Source: Gemella sp. zg-570
GTDB taxonomy: Bacteria; Bacillota; Bacilli; Staphylococcales; Gemellaceae
DNA: 64,000 nt
Reading direction: 5' to 3'
Assembly (NCBI RefSeq): GCF_018866345.1
Contig: NZ_CP076443.1
Coordinates: forward strand, 1 to 64,000
Position numbers and translations under genes: made by a program. Below the pieces are notes generated by a model. It was not told the DNA's origin and did no database searches. It saw nothing but the letters and a program-made list of their open reading frames with translations. Below, one piece after another: positions 55,993 through 64,000 of this stretch. Every line of letters starts with the position of its first letter. Positions within the stretch are counted from its first letter, which is position 1.

Positions 55993-57770
55993 TATTCTTC
56001 TTCACCCTCTTCAAATTGTGAGTTATAAAGTTCGGCATAGAAACCATTTTGTTCAATCAGTTCATCGTGGTTACCCTGTTCGATAATATTACCCTCACGC
56101 ATAACCAGTATTAAGTCTGCATTTTTAATGGTTGAAAGTCTGTGGGCTATAACGAAAGATGTACGTCCTTTCATCAATGTATCCATGGCATTTTGAATTA
56201 TTTGTTCTGTACGAGTATCCACAGATGATGTAGCTTCATCAAGTATTAGAAGTGGTGAATTTTTTAGTAGGGCTCTAGCAATAGTTATTAGCTGTCTTTG
56301 TCCTACTGAAAGGCTATTAGTATCGTTTAGGATAGTATCATAACCATTGGGTAAAGTTTTGATGTAGTGATGAACGCCGACTGCTTTTGTAGCTTTTTTA
56401 ACATCTTCATCAGAAATATTTTTTTGGTTATAAACTAGGTTATCACGGACACTTCCTTCAAATAACCAAGTATCTTGAAGAACCATAGAAAAAGCGTCGT
56501 GGATTTCAGCCCTGCTCATATTTTTAATATCGACACCATCTATTTCTATTGACCCCTTATTAATTTCATAGAATTTCATTAATAGGTTTACTATGGTAGT
56601 TTTACCAGCTCCAGTTGGACCTACTATGGCGATTTTTTGCCCGGCATTTGCTTTTGCTGTGAAATTATGAATTATTGTTTTTTCCTCGCTATAACCGAAT
56701 GAAACATTTTTAAATTCTACATTTCCTTTGATATGGTCTAATTGACGTTTTTTGTCGCTGTCATCTTGCATATCTTTTTCTTCTAAAAATTCAAAAATAC
56801 GACCCATGGCTGCACTGGCAGATTGCATTTGTGTTCCAGCTTGGGCAAGTTGTGATAGGGGTTGTGAAAAAATACGCACATAGGTCATAAAGGCTACGAT
56901 ATGGCCTATTGTAATCTTGCCGTCAATAACCAAGATTGCACCCACGACACAGACCATAACATAACCGAAGTTGCCTATAAATATCATCATGGGCATCATG
57001 ATACCAGATATAAATTGAGATTTCCACATAGTTTTATGGAGTTTGCTATTTAGTTTATTAAATTCACTGCTACTTTGATTTATAGCGTTGTAGCTAGTTA
57101 CAACATTATGACCAGAATAAATTTCCTCTATATAACCATTTACTAGGGCAAGGTTAGTTTGCTGTTTTTTAAAGATTTTTTGCGATGAAATCATAATTAT
57201 TACAGACAAGGCAAAACCGATAAAAACAGAACCGATTGCAGTCATAGCCATAGTAAAATTAGTTTTAATCATCATAAATACTGCACCCAAAATTAGTATT
57301 GTTGATGAAATAATTGGTGATAAACTTTGATTTAAAGACTGGCTAGCCGTATCAACATCATTGGTAACACGAGATAGGGTATCTCCTTGTGAATGAGAAT
57401 CAAAGTATTTTAGGGGTAGACTATTTATTTTTTTCGAGATAAGTTTACGCAGTCTATTACTAAATTTCTGAACAATGGTTGCAATTATAAAACTTTGAGC
57501 GTAGCCTGCAAGTGCCGATATTGAATAGAGAATTGTTAAAAATATGGCTATATTTACAACTTTGTCTATATCAATATTAGAAAAAGTTCCGTCGCTGTTA
57601 ATTTTTATTCCCTCTACTATAAGATTGGTAATTTCTTTTAATTTTTCGGGACCAATTGCTGTCGTAACGGCAGAAACAATAGCTAAAATACTAGCGACAA
57701 TAAATCCTAATTGGAAGCCTTGTGTATGGTTTTTTAATTTTCCAAAGAAAGAAGTATTATTTTTTTTCAT
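55992..57770 (-). CDS. heterodimeric ABC exporter subunit (canonical ATPase)
   Basis: A 592-residue fused half-transporter with six helices and an ATPase: Walker A GPTGAGKTT, signature LSVGQRQL (second Gly of LSGGQ is Val) and Walker B LLILDEATSSVDTRTE with the catalytic Glu. Typical of the LmrD/BmrD or EfrB type multidrug exporters. Its first codons overlap the end of the preceding gene (57757-57770), and the MarR gene starts the operon. Confidence 0.9.
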   Translation of the reverse strand: MKKNNTSFFGKLKNHTQGFQLGFIVASILAIVSAVTTAIGPEKLKEITNLIVEGIKINSDGTFSNIDIDKVVNIAIFLTILYSISALAGYAQSFIIATIVQKFSNRLRKLISKKINSLPLKYFDSHSQGDTLSRVTNDVDTASQSLNQSLSPIISSTILILGAVFMMIKTNFTMAMTAIGSVFIGFALSVIIMISSQKIFKKQQTNLALVNGYIEEIYSGHNVVTSYNAINQSSSEFNKLNSKLHKTMWKSQFISGIMMPMMIFIGNFGYVMVCVVGAILVIDGKITIGHIVAFMTYVRIFSQPLSQLAQAGTQMQSASAAMGRIFEFLEEKDMQDDSDKKRQLDHIKGNVEFKNVSFGYSEEKTIIHNFTAKANAGQKIAIVGPTGAGKTTIVNLLMKFYEINKGSIEIDGVDIKNMSRAEIHDAFSMVLQDTWLFEGSVRDNLVYNQKNISDEDVKKATKAVGVHHYIKTLPNGYDTILNDTNSLSVGQRQLITIARALLKNSPLLILDEATSSVDTRTEQIIQNAMDTLMKGRTSFVIAHRLSTIKNADLILVMREGNIIEQGNHDELIEQNGFYAELYNSQFEEGEEE

Positions 57771-59577
57771 GTTCTAATTCCTCCTTAGATAATTGAGAGT
57801 AGGCAATTTCTTGGTAGACCTTGTTAGTTTTTAATAGTTCCTCATGAGTGCCACGACCAACAACCCTACCTTCTTCTAAAACGATAATTAAATCTGCATC
57901 AATAATAGTAGAAATTCTTTGTGCTACTATTAATTTTGTCGTATCTTTTGTTTTTTCTTTGAGTTGTTCACGCAGAATTTTATCTGTTTTATAGTCAAGT
58001 GCTGAGAATGAATCGTCAAAAATTAAAATTTCCGGTTTTCTTGCCAAGGCACGAGCTATAGCTAAACGTTGACGTTGACCGCCTGAAAAATTAGTTCCAC
58101 CCTGAGCAACGTGGGCATTCAAACCATCTTCTTTAGCTTCAACAAAGTTTTTACTCTGGGCTAATTCAAGGGCTGTCCAAATAGCCTCATCACTTAGATT
58201 TTCTTGCTTACTAGTTCCCATTTGTATATTGGATTTTACACTACCACTAAATAGGACTGCTTTTTGTGGTATGTATCCTATTATGTTGTGTAAATCTTCT
58301 TTTGAATAATTTTTAATATCACTGCCATTAATTTTTATTTGACCACTCGTTGCGTCATAAAATCTTGGAACAAGATTAATCAAGGTTGATTTACCCGAAC
58401 CAGTAGAACCTATAAAGGCAACAGTTTGACCTTTTTCGGCTTTAAAAGATACATTTTCAAGGACAGCTTCTGAATTTTCAGAATATCTGAAGCTAACATT
58501 ACTAAATTCTACAGTGGCTTTTTCTTGAGAATGTTTTTGTGTATTTTTGTTAAATTTAATAGAACTTGTAGTTTCCAAAACTTCATTAATTCTTTTGGCA
58601 GAAACTATGGCTCTTGGTAAAATCATAAAGACTACCAGCATAAGCATAAAACCTATTACTACCAACATTGCATAAGATGAGAATACTATCATATCAGAAA
58701 ATATTGCTAGTTTTTCACGCAGGGCAGGTTCTATCTTGCTAGGGTCTTGGGGTATCTTAATATCATTTATTAAGAAAGCACCAATCCAATATATAGCTAA
58801 AGTCAAACCACTAGATATTGATAACATTACGGGGTTCATAACAGATAAAATTCTAGTAACAAATAAGTTTAGTCTTGTAACATCATCATTAGTTTTTTGG
58901 AATTTTTCTTCTTGATAACCTTCGGCATTATAGGCACGAACAACACGGATACCAGTTAATGATTCTCTAGTGATTAAGTTTAAGTTGTCTGTCATCTTTT
59001 GAATAATTCTTTGCTTAGGAAAGACTAAAGTTAGTAATATGGCAATAACAAAAACTAGAAAAGCAACTGCAACGGCTGTTGCCCACATCCATTCAACAAC
59101 ACCCTTGCCAGCTATTTTAGTCATAGCCCAAATAGCCATGATAGGACCTTTTGTTACAACCTGTAAGCCTATTGTTATTAAAATTTGAATTTGAGTAATA
59201 TCATTTGTAGACCTTGTTAATAAACTAGGAATACCGAATTTTTTAATTTCTGTTTCTGAATAGTCTAGTATATTATGAAATATCTCTGAACGTATTCTGC
59301 TTGTAAATGAAGCGGCAACTCTTGCTGAGAAAAAACCTACTACAACAGAAGCTATAAAACTTAATAAAGAATAGTAGAGCATTTTCATTCCTGGACTGTG
59401 AATACTAAATGAAAAAATATCATTTGCACTTGTGCCAGGAGTACCCAGTAGGGTTGTTATCTCTGACATAAATGCTGGTATTTCCAATTCTAGCCAAACA
59501 TTAGCACAAACAAAAGCTACCGATATTAGAACAAATAGTAGTTCTGTTTTTGTCAATTTTTTTAATAATTTAAACAT
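57757..59577 (-). CDS. heterodimeric ABC exporter subunit (non-canonical ATPase)
   Basis: A 606-residue fused half-transporter: Walker A GSTGSGKST, signature FSGGQRQR and Walker B ILIFDDSFSALD, in which the usual catalytic Glu is Asp. This asymmetry is the hallmark of the LmrC/BmrC partner in heterodimeric exporters. It starts inside the end of marR and its own stop overlaps the next subunit, so all three genes are translationally linked. Substrate probably drugs or toxic amphiphiles. Confidence 0.9.
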   Translation of the reverse strand: MFKLLKKLTKTELLFVLISVAFVCANVWLELEIPAFMSEITTLLGTPGTSANDIFSFSIHSPGMKMLYYSLLSFIASVVVGFFSARVAASFTSRIRSEIFHNILDYSETEIKKFGIPSLLTRSTNDITQIQILITIGLQVVTKGPIMAIWAMTKIAGKGVVEWMWATAVAVAFLVFVIAILLTLVFPKQRIIQKMTDNLNLITRESLTGIRVVRAYNAEGYQEEKFQKTNDDVTRLNLFVTRILSVMNPVMLSISSGLTLAIYWIGAFLINDIKIPQDPSKIEPALREKLAIFSDMIVFSSYAMLVVIGFMLMLVVFMILPRAIVSAKRINEVLETTSSIKFNKNTQKHSQEKATVEFSNVSFRYSENSEAVLENVSFKAEKGQTVAFIGSTGSGKSTLINLVPRFYDATSGQIKINGSDIKNYSKEDLHNIIGYIPQKAVLFSGSVKSNIQMGTSKQENLSDEAIWTALELAQSKNFVEAKEDGLNAHVAQGGTNFSGGQRQRLAIARALARKPEILIFDDSFSALDYKTDKILREQLKEKTKDTTKLIVAQRISTIIDADLIIVLEEGRVVGRGTHEELLKTNKVYQEIAYSQLSKEELEHEKK

Positions 59578-60016
59578 CGCTGTTCTCCTCTTTTGAAATA
59601 TTTTCAGCTAATTGTTTTAAAACTTTTTTTGTAATTAGCCAATCATCTTTTGAAATATCTTTACCCAATACGCTATGAACATCGGCTGTAAATAGAAGTA
59701 GGTTAGGTATTTTATTTTCTGCATAGCTTGTTAAGACAACTTGCTTATAACGTCTATCTTTTTTTGATGGAATAATTTCTATAAAATTATTTTTTTCCAT
59801 ACGTTTAAGTAAGTTGCTAGTTACTGACTTTGTCATATCGAATTTTTTTTCTATATCCTTAACAAAAATTTTTTTGTCCTTATTTTTGTATAGATAATAG
59901 AGTACTTTTCCTTGAGGTCCTGCCAAATTTTCTACGTCATATAACTTGGCTTTTTTTGTACAGTACTTTTCAAGGTCGTTTAATAATTTTTTTATGTTAG
60001 ATAAATTATTTTCCAC
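59570..60016 (-). CDS. MarR-family transcriptional regulator
   Basis: A 148-residue winged-helix repressor: LYYLYKNKDKKIFVKDIEKKFDMTKSVTSNLLKRMEKNNFI is the recognition region and SKKDRRYKQVVLT the beta-hairpin wing. The start is GTG 60016, five bases after GGAGG. A longer in-frame ATG at 60091 is rejected because the promoter and operator lie inside that extension. It likely represses its own operon with the two exporter genes, as drug-sensing MarR proteins do. Confidence 0.88.
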   Translation of the reverse strand: MENNLSNIKKLLNDLEKYCTKKAKLYDVENLAGPQGKVLYYLYKNKDKKIFVKDIEKKFDMTKSVTSNLLKRMEKNNFIEIIPSKKDRRYKQVVLTSYAENKIPNLLLFTADVHSVLGKDISKDDWLITKKVLKQLAENISKEENSDV

Positions 60017-60026
60017 AACACCCTCC

Positions 60027-60076
60027 AAAATAGTTAGCGTGGAAACTATTTTACTACTAATAATTTTTCTTGTCAA
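60027..60076 (-). promoter_or_regulatory. marR promoter with overlapping operator
   Basis: On the minus strand TTGACA (60076-60071), 17 bases, then TAAAAT (60053-60048). AAAATAGTT at 60027-60035 and AACTATTTT at 60044-60052 form a perfect inverted repeat with an eight-base gap and overlap the -10 box; a good autoregulatory MarR operator. Confidence 0.8.
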
Positions 60077-60121
60077 TATAAAAGTTTTCATGAGAACTAA
60101 TTTTTTAATAAATTAAAATTT

Positions 60122-60158
60122 AAAAAAGTATTGATTAGTTTTTCTAATCAATACTTTT
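60122..60158 (-). terminator. terminator of hsdS
   Basis: AAAAGTATTGATTAG pairs with CTAATCAATACTTTT around five Ts, and the minus strand runs into TTTTTT. It overlaps the hsdS stop. Confidence 0.85.
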
Positions 60159-61410
60159 GTTTTTTATAATTTGGTATTTTTATATCTCTAACATCTATTT
60201 TTCCTGTAACTACATCAGAAATTAAACTTTGTTTTAGTTCTTGTAGATTTTGGATTTGACTTTCTAAATAAGCTAATAAGTTATCAAATTTATTTTCTAT
60301 ATTTTTAATTTTTATAACTACTTTTTCTTGAGTATGAATATCTGGATAAAAAAATTCAAAATTATAAAAATCTCTTTGATATAGGTGAATTATTGTAGCA
60401 ACACCTAAATTTAAATTATTAAACCATTCTTTGAATATATCACTTTTTAATACATAATAAAGATATTCTTTAGTAACAATAGTGTCTTTAAAAAATTCTA
60501 TTTTCATAATTCCTGAATTAAGTGTAGCTTTTTCTTTTAAATTTTTAACAAGTGCCAATTTCCCCACTGTTCCATCTTTTGTTATCAATAAATCATCATT
60601 TTTTATCTGAATATTTTTATTTTGTTCCCACCTGAAATAAGGAACTCGGACACAAGTTTCATAATTTATTTCTCCATTTTTAAAATCAGTTCCAGTAATA
60701 AGTAATATTCCCTTATCACTGTATTCACCCGAATTTAAGCCTTGCCAACCAATTCTTCCAAATAAATTGCAAAAATATTTTATTTTAATCTTATTTCCAT
60801 TTTCTACTTTTATTAATTTATTTATTAGTCTATTTTTTAATTTTTCAATTTCTTTTATCTTCCTCTTCTCTAACTCTATCAACCTATCTATTTCATTTAT
60901 TTTCCAATCAAGAAAGTTGGCTATTTGGGTTTGTTCAGATAGTGGGGGGATAGGTAAAATTATATTTTTCATTAATTGAAAATTTGTACTCCATAAATCT
61001 GCCACAATGCCCTTTCCATTTCTGTAAAATTCTTCTTGAAACGGAATAGATTTTAATAAATAATGTATAAACTTGGGGTATGCATTCTTTATAATTAATA
61101 CAATATTAATTAATGATACAGAACCATCATAACAACTTAATCCTGAAGACCCTTTTCTGTCTGAACGACCATTTATAACAAAATCATTCTTAAGCACCTT
61201 TTTTCTATTATCTCCATCGTTTGTTTTAGCAACATTTTCAAGTTGTTTATATATACCATTTTTTGTTACCGATAACGCTGGGAAATCTTTATCTGATACT
61301 TTTTCTTTTCTTTCATAAAAAATTTCTCTAATTTGTTTTAATTCCCACCCCTCTGGCACTTCCTTTAACCAGGGCAGTTTTATTTCTTTGTATTTCTCAT
61401 ACTTTTTCAT
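60148..61410 (-). CDS. hsdS: orphan type I restriction specificity subunit
   Basis: A 420-residue HsdS with the two-fold layout: first target recognition domain (about 15-155, LPWLKEVPEGWELKQIREIF), conserved segment PIPPLSEQTQIANFLDWKINEIDRL with a coiled-coil spacer, second recognition domain (about 205-360, EKVVIKIKN after it) and a second spacer (FDNLLAYLESQIQNLQELKQSLISDVVTGKIDV). It would direct a methylase-restriction complex, but neither hsdM nor hsdR is in the window. The -10 TATAAT lies at 61486-61481. It may work with subunits encoded elsewhere. Confidence 0.88.
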   Translation of the reverse strand: MKKYEKYKEIKLPWLKEVPEGWELKQIREIFYERKEKVSDKDFPALSVTKNGIYKQLENVAKTNDGDNRKKVLKNDFVINGRSDRKGSSGLSCYDGSVSLINIVLIIKNAYPKFIHYLLKSIPFQEEFYRNGKGIVADLWSTNFQLMKNIILPIPPLSEQTQIANFLDWKINEIDRLIELEKRKIKEIEKLKNRLINKLIKVENGNKIKIKYFCNLFGRIGWQGLNSGEYSDKGILLITGTDFKNGEINYETCVRVPYFRWEQNKNIQIKNDDLLITKDGTVGKLALVKNLKEKATLNSGIMKIEFFKDTIVTKEYLYYVLKSDIFKEWFNNLNLGVATIIHLYQRDFYNFEFFYPDIHTQEKVVIKIKNIENKFDNLLAYLESQIQNLQELKQSLISDVVTGKIDVRDIKIPNYKKQKY

Positions 61411-61596
61411 CTATTCTCCTGTTTTATTTTGCTTACTTATTTTTGTTTTTATTTTTTTATATAATATTTTGCTAGGTTTTATTATAGCATACTATATTTT
61501 CTCTTACCATATGAAAAAAATTCAAAAGTGTAAAAATATTCACTATAAATTATTTTTGTTGTTCTTTGCATCCTTACTAATTATTATATAGCTAAT

Positions 61597-61642
61597 AAAA
61601 AAAACACTCCAGAAATTAGATTTTTTTCTAACTTCTGGAGTG
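61597..61642 (-). terminator. terminator of the nanE operon
   Basis: CACTCCAGAA with TTAGA pairs with TCTAA and TTCTGGAGTG in a long stem with two mismatches, and the minus strand ends in eight Ts at 61604-61597. Confidence 0.85.
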
Positions 61643-61653
61643 AAATTTAGATA

Positions 61654-61959
61654 TTAAATTATAGAATTTTTTATTTTTTCTTTAATTTTTCTATAAGCTA
61701 GTACAATTAAATTCATAATTATACTAGAAAATACTATTGGCATATATACCGATAAAAATGATATACCTACTTCTTGACCTTTAATCATACCCAAATATAT
61801 TCCAGCAGCTAGGAGTATAATAGCTACTGCATTTACAATTAGAGGAGATAACCACAATTTTTTAAATGCAACATTAAGCATGTGTGTTACAAACCATGAA
61901 CCGAGTATATACCATTTGCTGTATGTGTACCAATAAGCCATAAGATAAAGTATAGTCAT
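61654..61959 (-). CDS. hypothetical small membrane protein in the nan operon
   Basis: I do not recognise a family with confidence. The 101 residues hold three hydrophobic helices (about 5-25, 36-56 and 64-89) and a Lys-rich tail. It overlaps the stop of nanE by one base, so it is translated with it. Similar small membrane proteins are reported in sialic acid ABC clusters of streptococci; that is context, not proof of role. Confidence 0.55.
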   Translation of the reverse strand: MTILYLMAYWYTYSKWYILGSWFVTHMLNVAFKKLWLSPLIVNAVAIILLAAGIYLGMIKGQEVGISFLSVYMPIVFSSIIMNLIVLAYRKIKEKIKNSII

Positions 61960-62648
61960 TATAGCTCTGCCACAAATCTTTTAGCTATTTCTAAAGGACG
62001 AGTTATTGCTCCACCAACCACAACGCAGTGAGCACCTGCATCTAGGGCAGCTCTTAACTCTTTTGGTTCATGTATTTTTCCTTCAGCTATAATCGGTATA
62101 TTAACATTTGCTTTAATACTAGCTAGAAAATCTGGGTCGAATTTTTTAGAATCAGCTGTGTAAGGAGTGTAGCCATTCATAGTTGTACCTACACAATCAA
62201 CACCAGCTTTTTCTGCATTAATAGCTTCTTCCAAATTAGAAATATCAGCCATAAGAACTACGTCTGGATATTTTGTCTTGATTTCTTTTATAAATTCATT
62301 AACAGTTTTTCCATCGCCACGTTGTCTAAGAGTACAATCTAGGGCTATTATATCAGAACCTGCTTCAACAAGAGCGTCTACTTCTTCCATAGTAGCAGTA
62401 ATGTACGAGTCGTAGCCTGGATATGATTTTTTTATAATCCCTATAACAGGTAGCTTAACATAGTCTTTAATTTGAACAATATCTACTATTCCTTGGGCAC
62501 GTATAGCTATGGCACCAGCTTCTTTTGCTGCTTGAGCCATAAGCATCATAACGCCACCTTCTTTTCTGTATAGGGGTTCTCCTTCTAATGCTTGGCAAGA
62601 AACTATTAATCCACCTTTTAAGTAGTCGAATAATTGTTCTTTTTTCAT
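61959..62648 (-). CDS. nanE: N-acetylmannosamine-6-phosphate 2-epimerase
   Basis: A 229-residue TIM barrel that converts ManNAc-6-phosphate to GlcNAc-6-phosphate for Nag[16 protein letters not shown] at the start, AIRAQG, the catalytic Lys of [11 protein letters not shown] and Asp/Glu residues in [14 protein letters not shown] and [11 protein letters not shown] fit NanE. It follows the ABC permease by three bases, and so belongs to the uptake operon. Confidence 0.94.
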   Translation of the reverse strand: MKKEQLFDYLKGGLIVSCQALEGEPLYRKEGGVMMLMAQAAKEAGAIAIRAQGIVDIVQIKDYVKLPVIGIIKKSYPGYDSYITATMEEVDALVEAGSDIIALDCTLRQRGDGKTVNEFIKEIKTKYPDVVLMADISNLEEAINAEKAGVDCVGTTMNGYTPYTADSKKFDPDFLASIKANVNIPIIAEGKIHEPKELRAALDAGAHCVVVGGAITRPLEIAKRFVAEL

Positions 62649-62651
62649 ATT

Positions 62652-63482
62652 TTATCCTTTCACCGCTCCTAATGTAACACCTTGAGTAAAGTAATTTTGG
62701 AAACAAATAAATACTATAATCATAGGTAAAGAAGCTAGGGTAGCTCCTGCCATTAGTAGTCCGTAGTCATTTGAAAATTCTTGACCTTGTGCTAAGGCTG
62801 CAAGCCCAAGAGGTAGGGTAGACATTTCTGGTGTGTTAGAGAAGATTAATTGTGAGAAGTAATCGTTCCAACTAGAAATGAATGTAAATATTGCTAAGGC
62901 TCCAATACCAGGTTTGATAATTGGTAGGGCTATATTAGTAAATGTTCTTAATTCACCACAACCATCTATTCTTGCTGATTCAAGTAATTCTTTCGGTATT
63001 GATTGAGAGAATTGACGCATTAGGAATACCCCAAACGGCCAACCAACAGCTGGTAAAATTAGAGCATAGTATGTGTTCATCAGACCAAATTCAGTAATTA
63101 AGTTTAATAAAGGAATTAATATTACTTGTTTTGGTAGTGCCATAGCGGCAACAAAAATCATGAATATAATCTTAACTCCAGGAAATTCTTTTTTAGCTAA
63201 AGCGTATCCTGCTAGTGCAGAAGTAGCACATACTAGAAAAGTAGTTGCTATTGATACAAAAACTGAGTTAAAGAACCAACGTAGAGTTAGTGGTGTGAAA
63301 AGTTTTGTATAGTTATCAAGTATAGGCTGGCTAGGCCACCATTCTGGCGGAATAGATATTGCAACATCTTGAAGTTTAAATGAACCTGATGCTATCCAGT
63401 AGAATGGGAATATAAAGAATACTGTCAAGCCTAGTAATATAATCATTGATACTATTTTAAAAATACTTATTTTCTCTTTCAT
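62652..63482 (-). CDS. carbohydrate ABC transporter permease (MalG type), probable sialic acid uptake
   Basis: A 276-residue permease with six helices. ELLESARIDGCGELRTFTNIALPIIKPG near residue 180 is the EAA loop that contacts the ATPase. NDYFSQLIFSN and the C-terminus QNYFTQGVTLGAVKG are typical of CUT1 family second permeases. Its place directly before nanE suggests uptake of N-acetylneuraminate (SatG-like); other amino sugars are possible. The shared ATPase (MsmK type) is usually encoded elsewhere. Confidence 0.87.
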   Translation of the reverse strand: MKEKISIFKIVSMIILLGLTVFFIFPFYWIASGSFKLQDVAISIPPEWWPSQPILDNYTKLFTPLTLRWFFNSVFVSIATTFLVCATSALAGYALAKKEFPGVKIIFMIFVAAMALPKQVILIPLLNLITEFGLMNTYYALILPAVGWPFGVFLMRQFSQSIPKELLESARIDGCGELRTFTNIALPIIKPGIGALAIFTFISSWNDYFSQLIFSNTPEMSTLPLGLAALAQGQEFSNDYGLLMAGATLASLPMIIVFICFQNYFTQGVTLGAVKG

Positions 63483-63493
63483 TATTTTCCCTC

Positions 63494-64000
63494 CTAATCG
63501 TTATCTGTTGATAGGAATTTGAATTGTAAGATAGATATAATTCCTATGACAATAGCTAAAATAATACCCATTGCAGAAGCAATACCATGGTCACCATTTT
63601 TGATTGCTGCTTCATAAACTAGGTACATGATTGTACTTGTTCCGTAGTTTGGACCACCAGCTGTTAAAAGTTGGATGAGTGCGAAACATTGGAAAGAGTT
63701 TATCGTAGTAACAACCACTATATAAAGTGTTGTTGGCATAATAAGTGGCCAAGTTATTTTTCTAAAAACTTGCCATTTAGTAGCCCCATCAATTTCAGCT
63801 GCTTCTAATAATTCTTTCGGCACGTTACCCAATGCTGCAACATAAAGTATGATTGGTTGGCCCAAAGAAGTAGTTATCAATATAGTGATAATTGCATATA
63901 GGGCTGTATTTGGATTCCCTAGCCAGTCAACATTTTTACTTATAATACCTGCTGAGTTAAATAGGTAGTTTAAAATACCATATTGTGGGTGATAAATCCA
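63494..64000 (-). CDS. carbohydrate ABC transporter permease (MalF type), partial at window edge
   Basis: The reading frame is open to the last base of the window, giving 168 residues of the C-terminal part (begins ...WIYHPQYGILNYLFNSAG). Further in are LLEAAEIDGATKWQVFRKITWPLIMPT, the EAA loop, and five membrane helices. It pairs with the next permease, 11 bases downstream. A sugar-binding protein gene would be expected beyond the edge. Confidence 0.87.
   Translation of the reverse strand, partial: WIYHPQYGILNYLFNSAGIISKNVDWLGNPNTALYAIITILITTSLGQPIILYVAALGNVPKELLEAAEIDGATKWQVFRKITWPLIMPTTLYIVVVTTINSFQCFALIQLLTAGGPNYGTSTIMYLVYEAAIKNGDHGIASAMGIILAIVIGIISILQFKFLSTDND

Noticed and set aside
61388-61591. 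A 67-codon plus-strand frame upstream of hsdS
   Set aside because: It overlaps the hsdS start and promoter, lacks a ribosome site and is hydrophobic through AT richness.

Overview
The window is a very AT-rich Firmicutes chromosome segment that begins at the replication origin (dnaA, dnaN). The 16S rRNA and the gene content (YSIRK/LPxTG sialidase, choline-binding protein, sialic acid genes, low GC) point to Gemella or a close relative; this is judged from recalled sequence, not from a database search.

Layout. 1-4257: origin, dnaA, dnaN, a CynX-type MFS transporter. 4281-9608: rRNA operon in the order tRNA-Gly, 16S, tRNA-Ile, tRNA-Ala, 23S, 5S, terminator. 9675-11041: a 46-codon ORF and a multi-spanning mannosyltransferase-like protein. 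11166-23137: myo-inositol catabolism. A Na+/solute symporter followed by orphan PTS IIB and IIA genes diverges from iolE-iolG-iolG2, iolR and iolD-iolC-iolA-iolB. 23719-29394: a 1732-residue cell-wall-anchored sialidase whose promoter spacer is a TA-dinucleotide tract. 29947-31209: a VanY-type carboxypeptidase, then a selD-selA relic that keeps a selenocysteine-type UGA. 31210-38118: a complete glucitol/sorbitol PTS operon with regulator and a transaldolase-like aldolase, bracketed by ~110-bp direct repeats that include the last codons of the dead selA. 38129-40668: membrane proteins, an ArsC/Spx-family protein, a VanZ protein and duplicated small-peptide loci resembling type I toxins. 40669-43669: an M29 aminopeptidase and a choline-binding surface protein. 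43855-47236: a two-gene ABC system under an exact Fur box. 47422-49066: a low-molecular-weight phosphatase, a non-coding repeat array, a PspC protein. 49134-55992: sialic acid and amino sugar catabolism in two divergent operons. 55992-60076: marR plus a heterodimeric ABC exporter. 60122-61486: an orphan type I specificity subunit. 61597-64000: nanE and sugar ABC permeases, running off the window.

How the genes work together. The sialidase would free sialic acid from host glycans. NanM-like epimerase, the ABC permeases, NanA lyase, NanK, NanE, NagA and NagB would convert it to fructose-6-phosphate, and an O-acetylesterase with a catalytically dead paralogue would handle acetylated sugars. Inositol (iol) and glucitol (srl) modules add two further host or diet carbon sources. 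No CRISPR array, prophage or transposase was seen. Most promising second looks: the selD-selA relic, the TA-tract promoter, the repeat-flanked glucitol module, the orphan PTS IIA/IIB pair tied to a symporter, and the pseudo-esterase.
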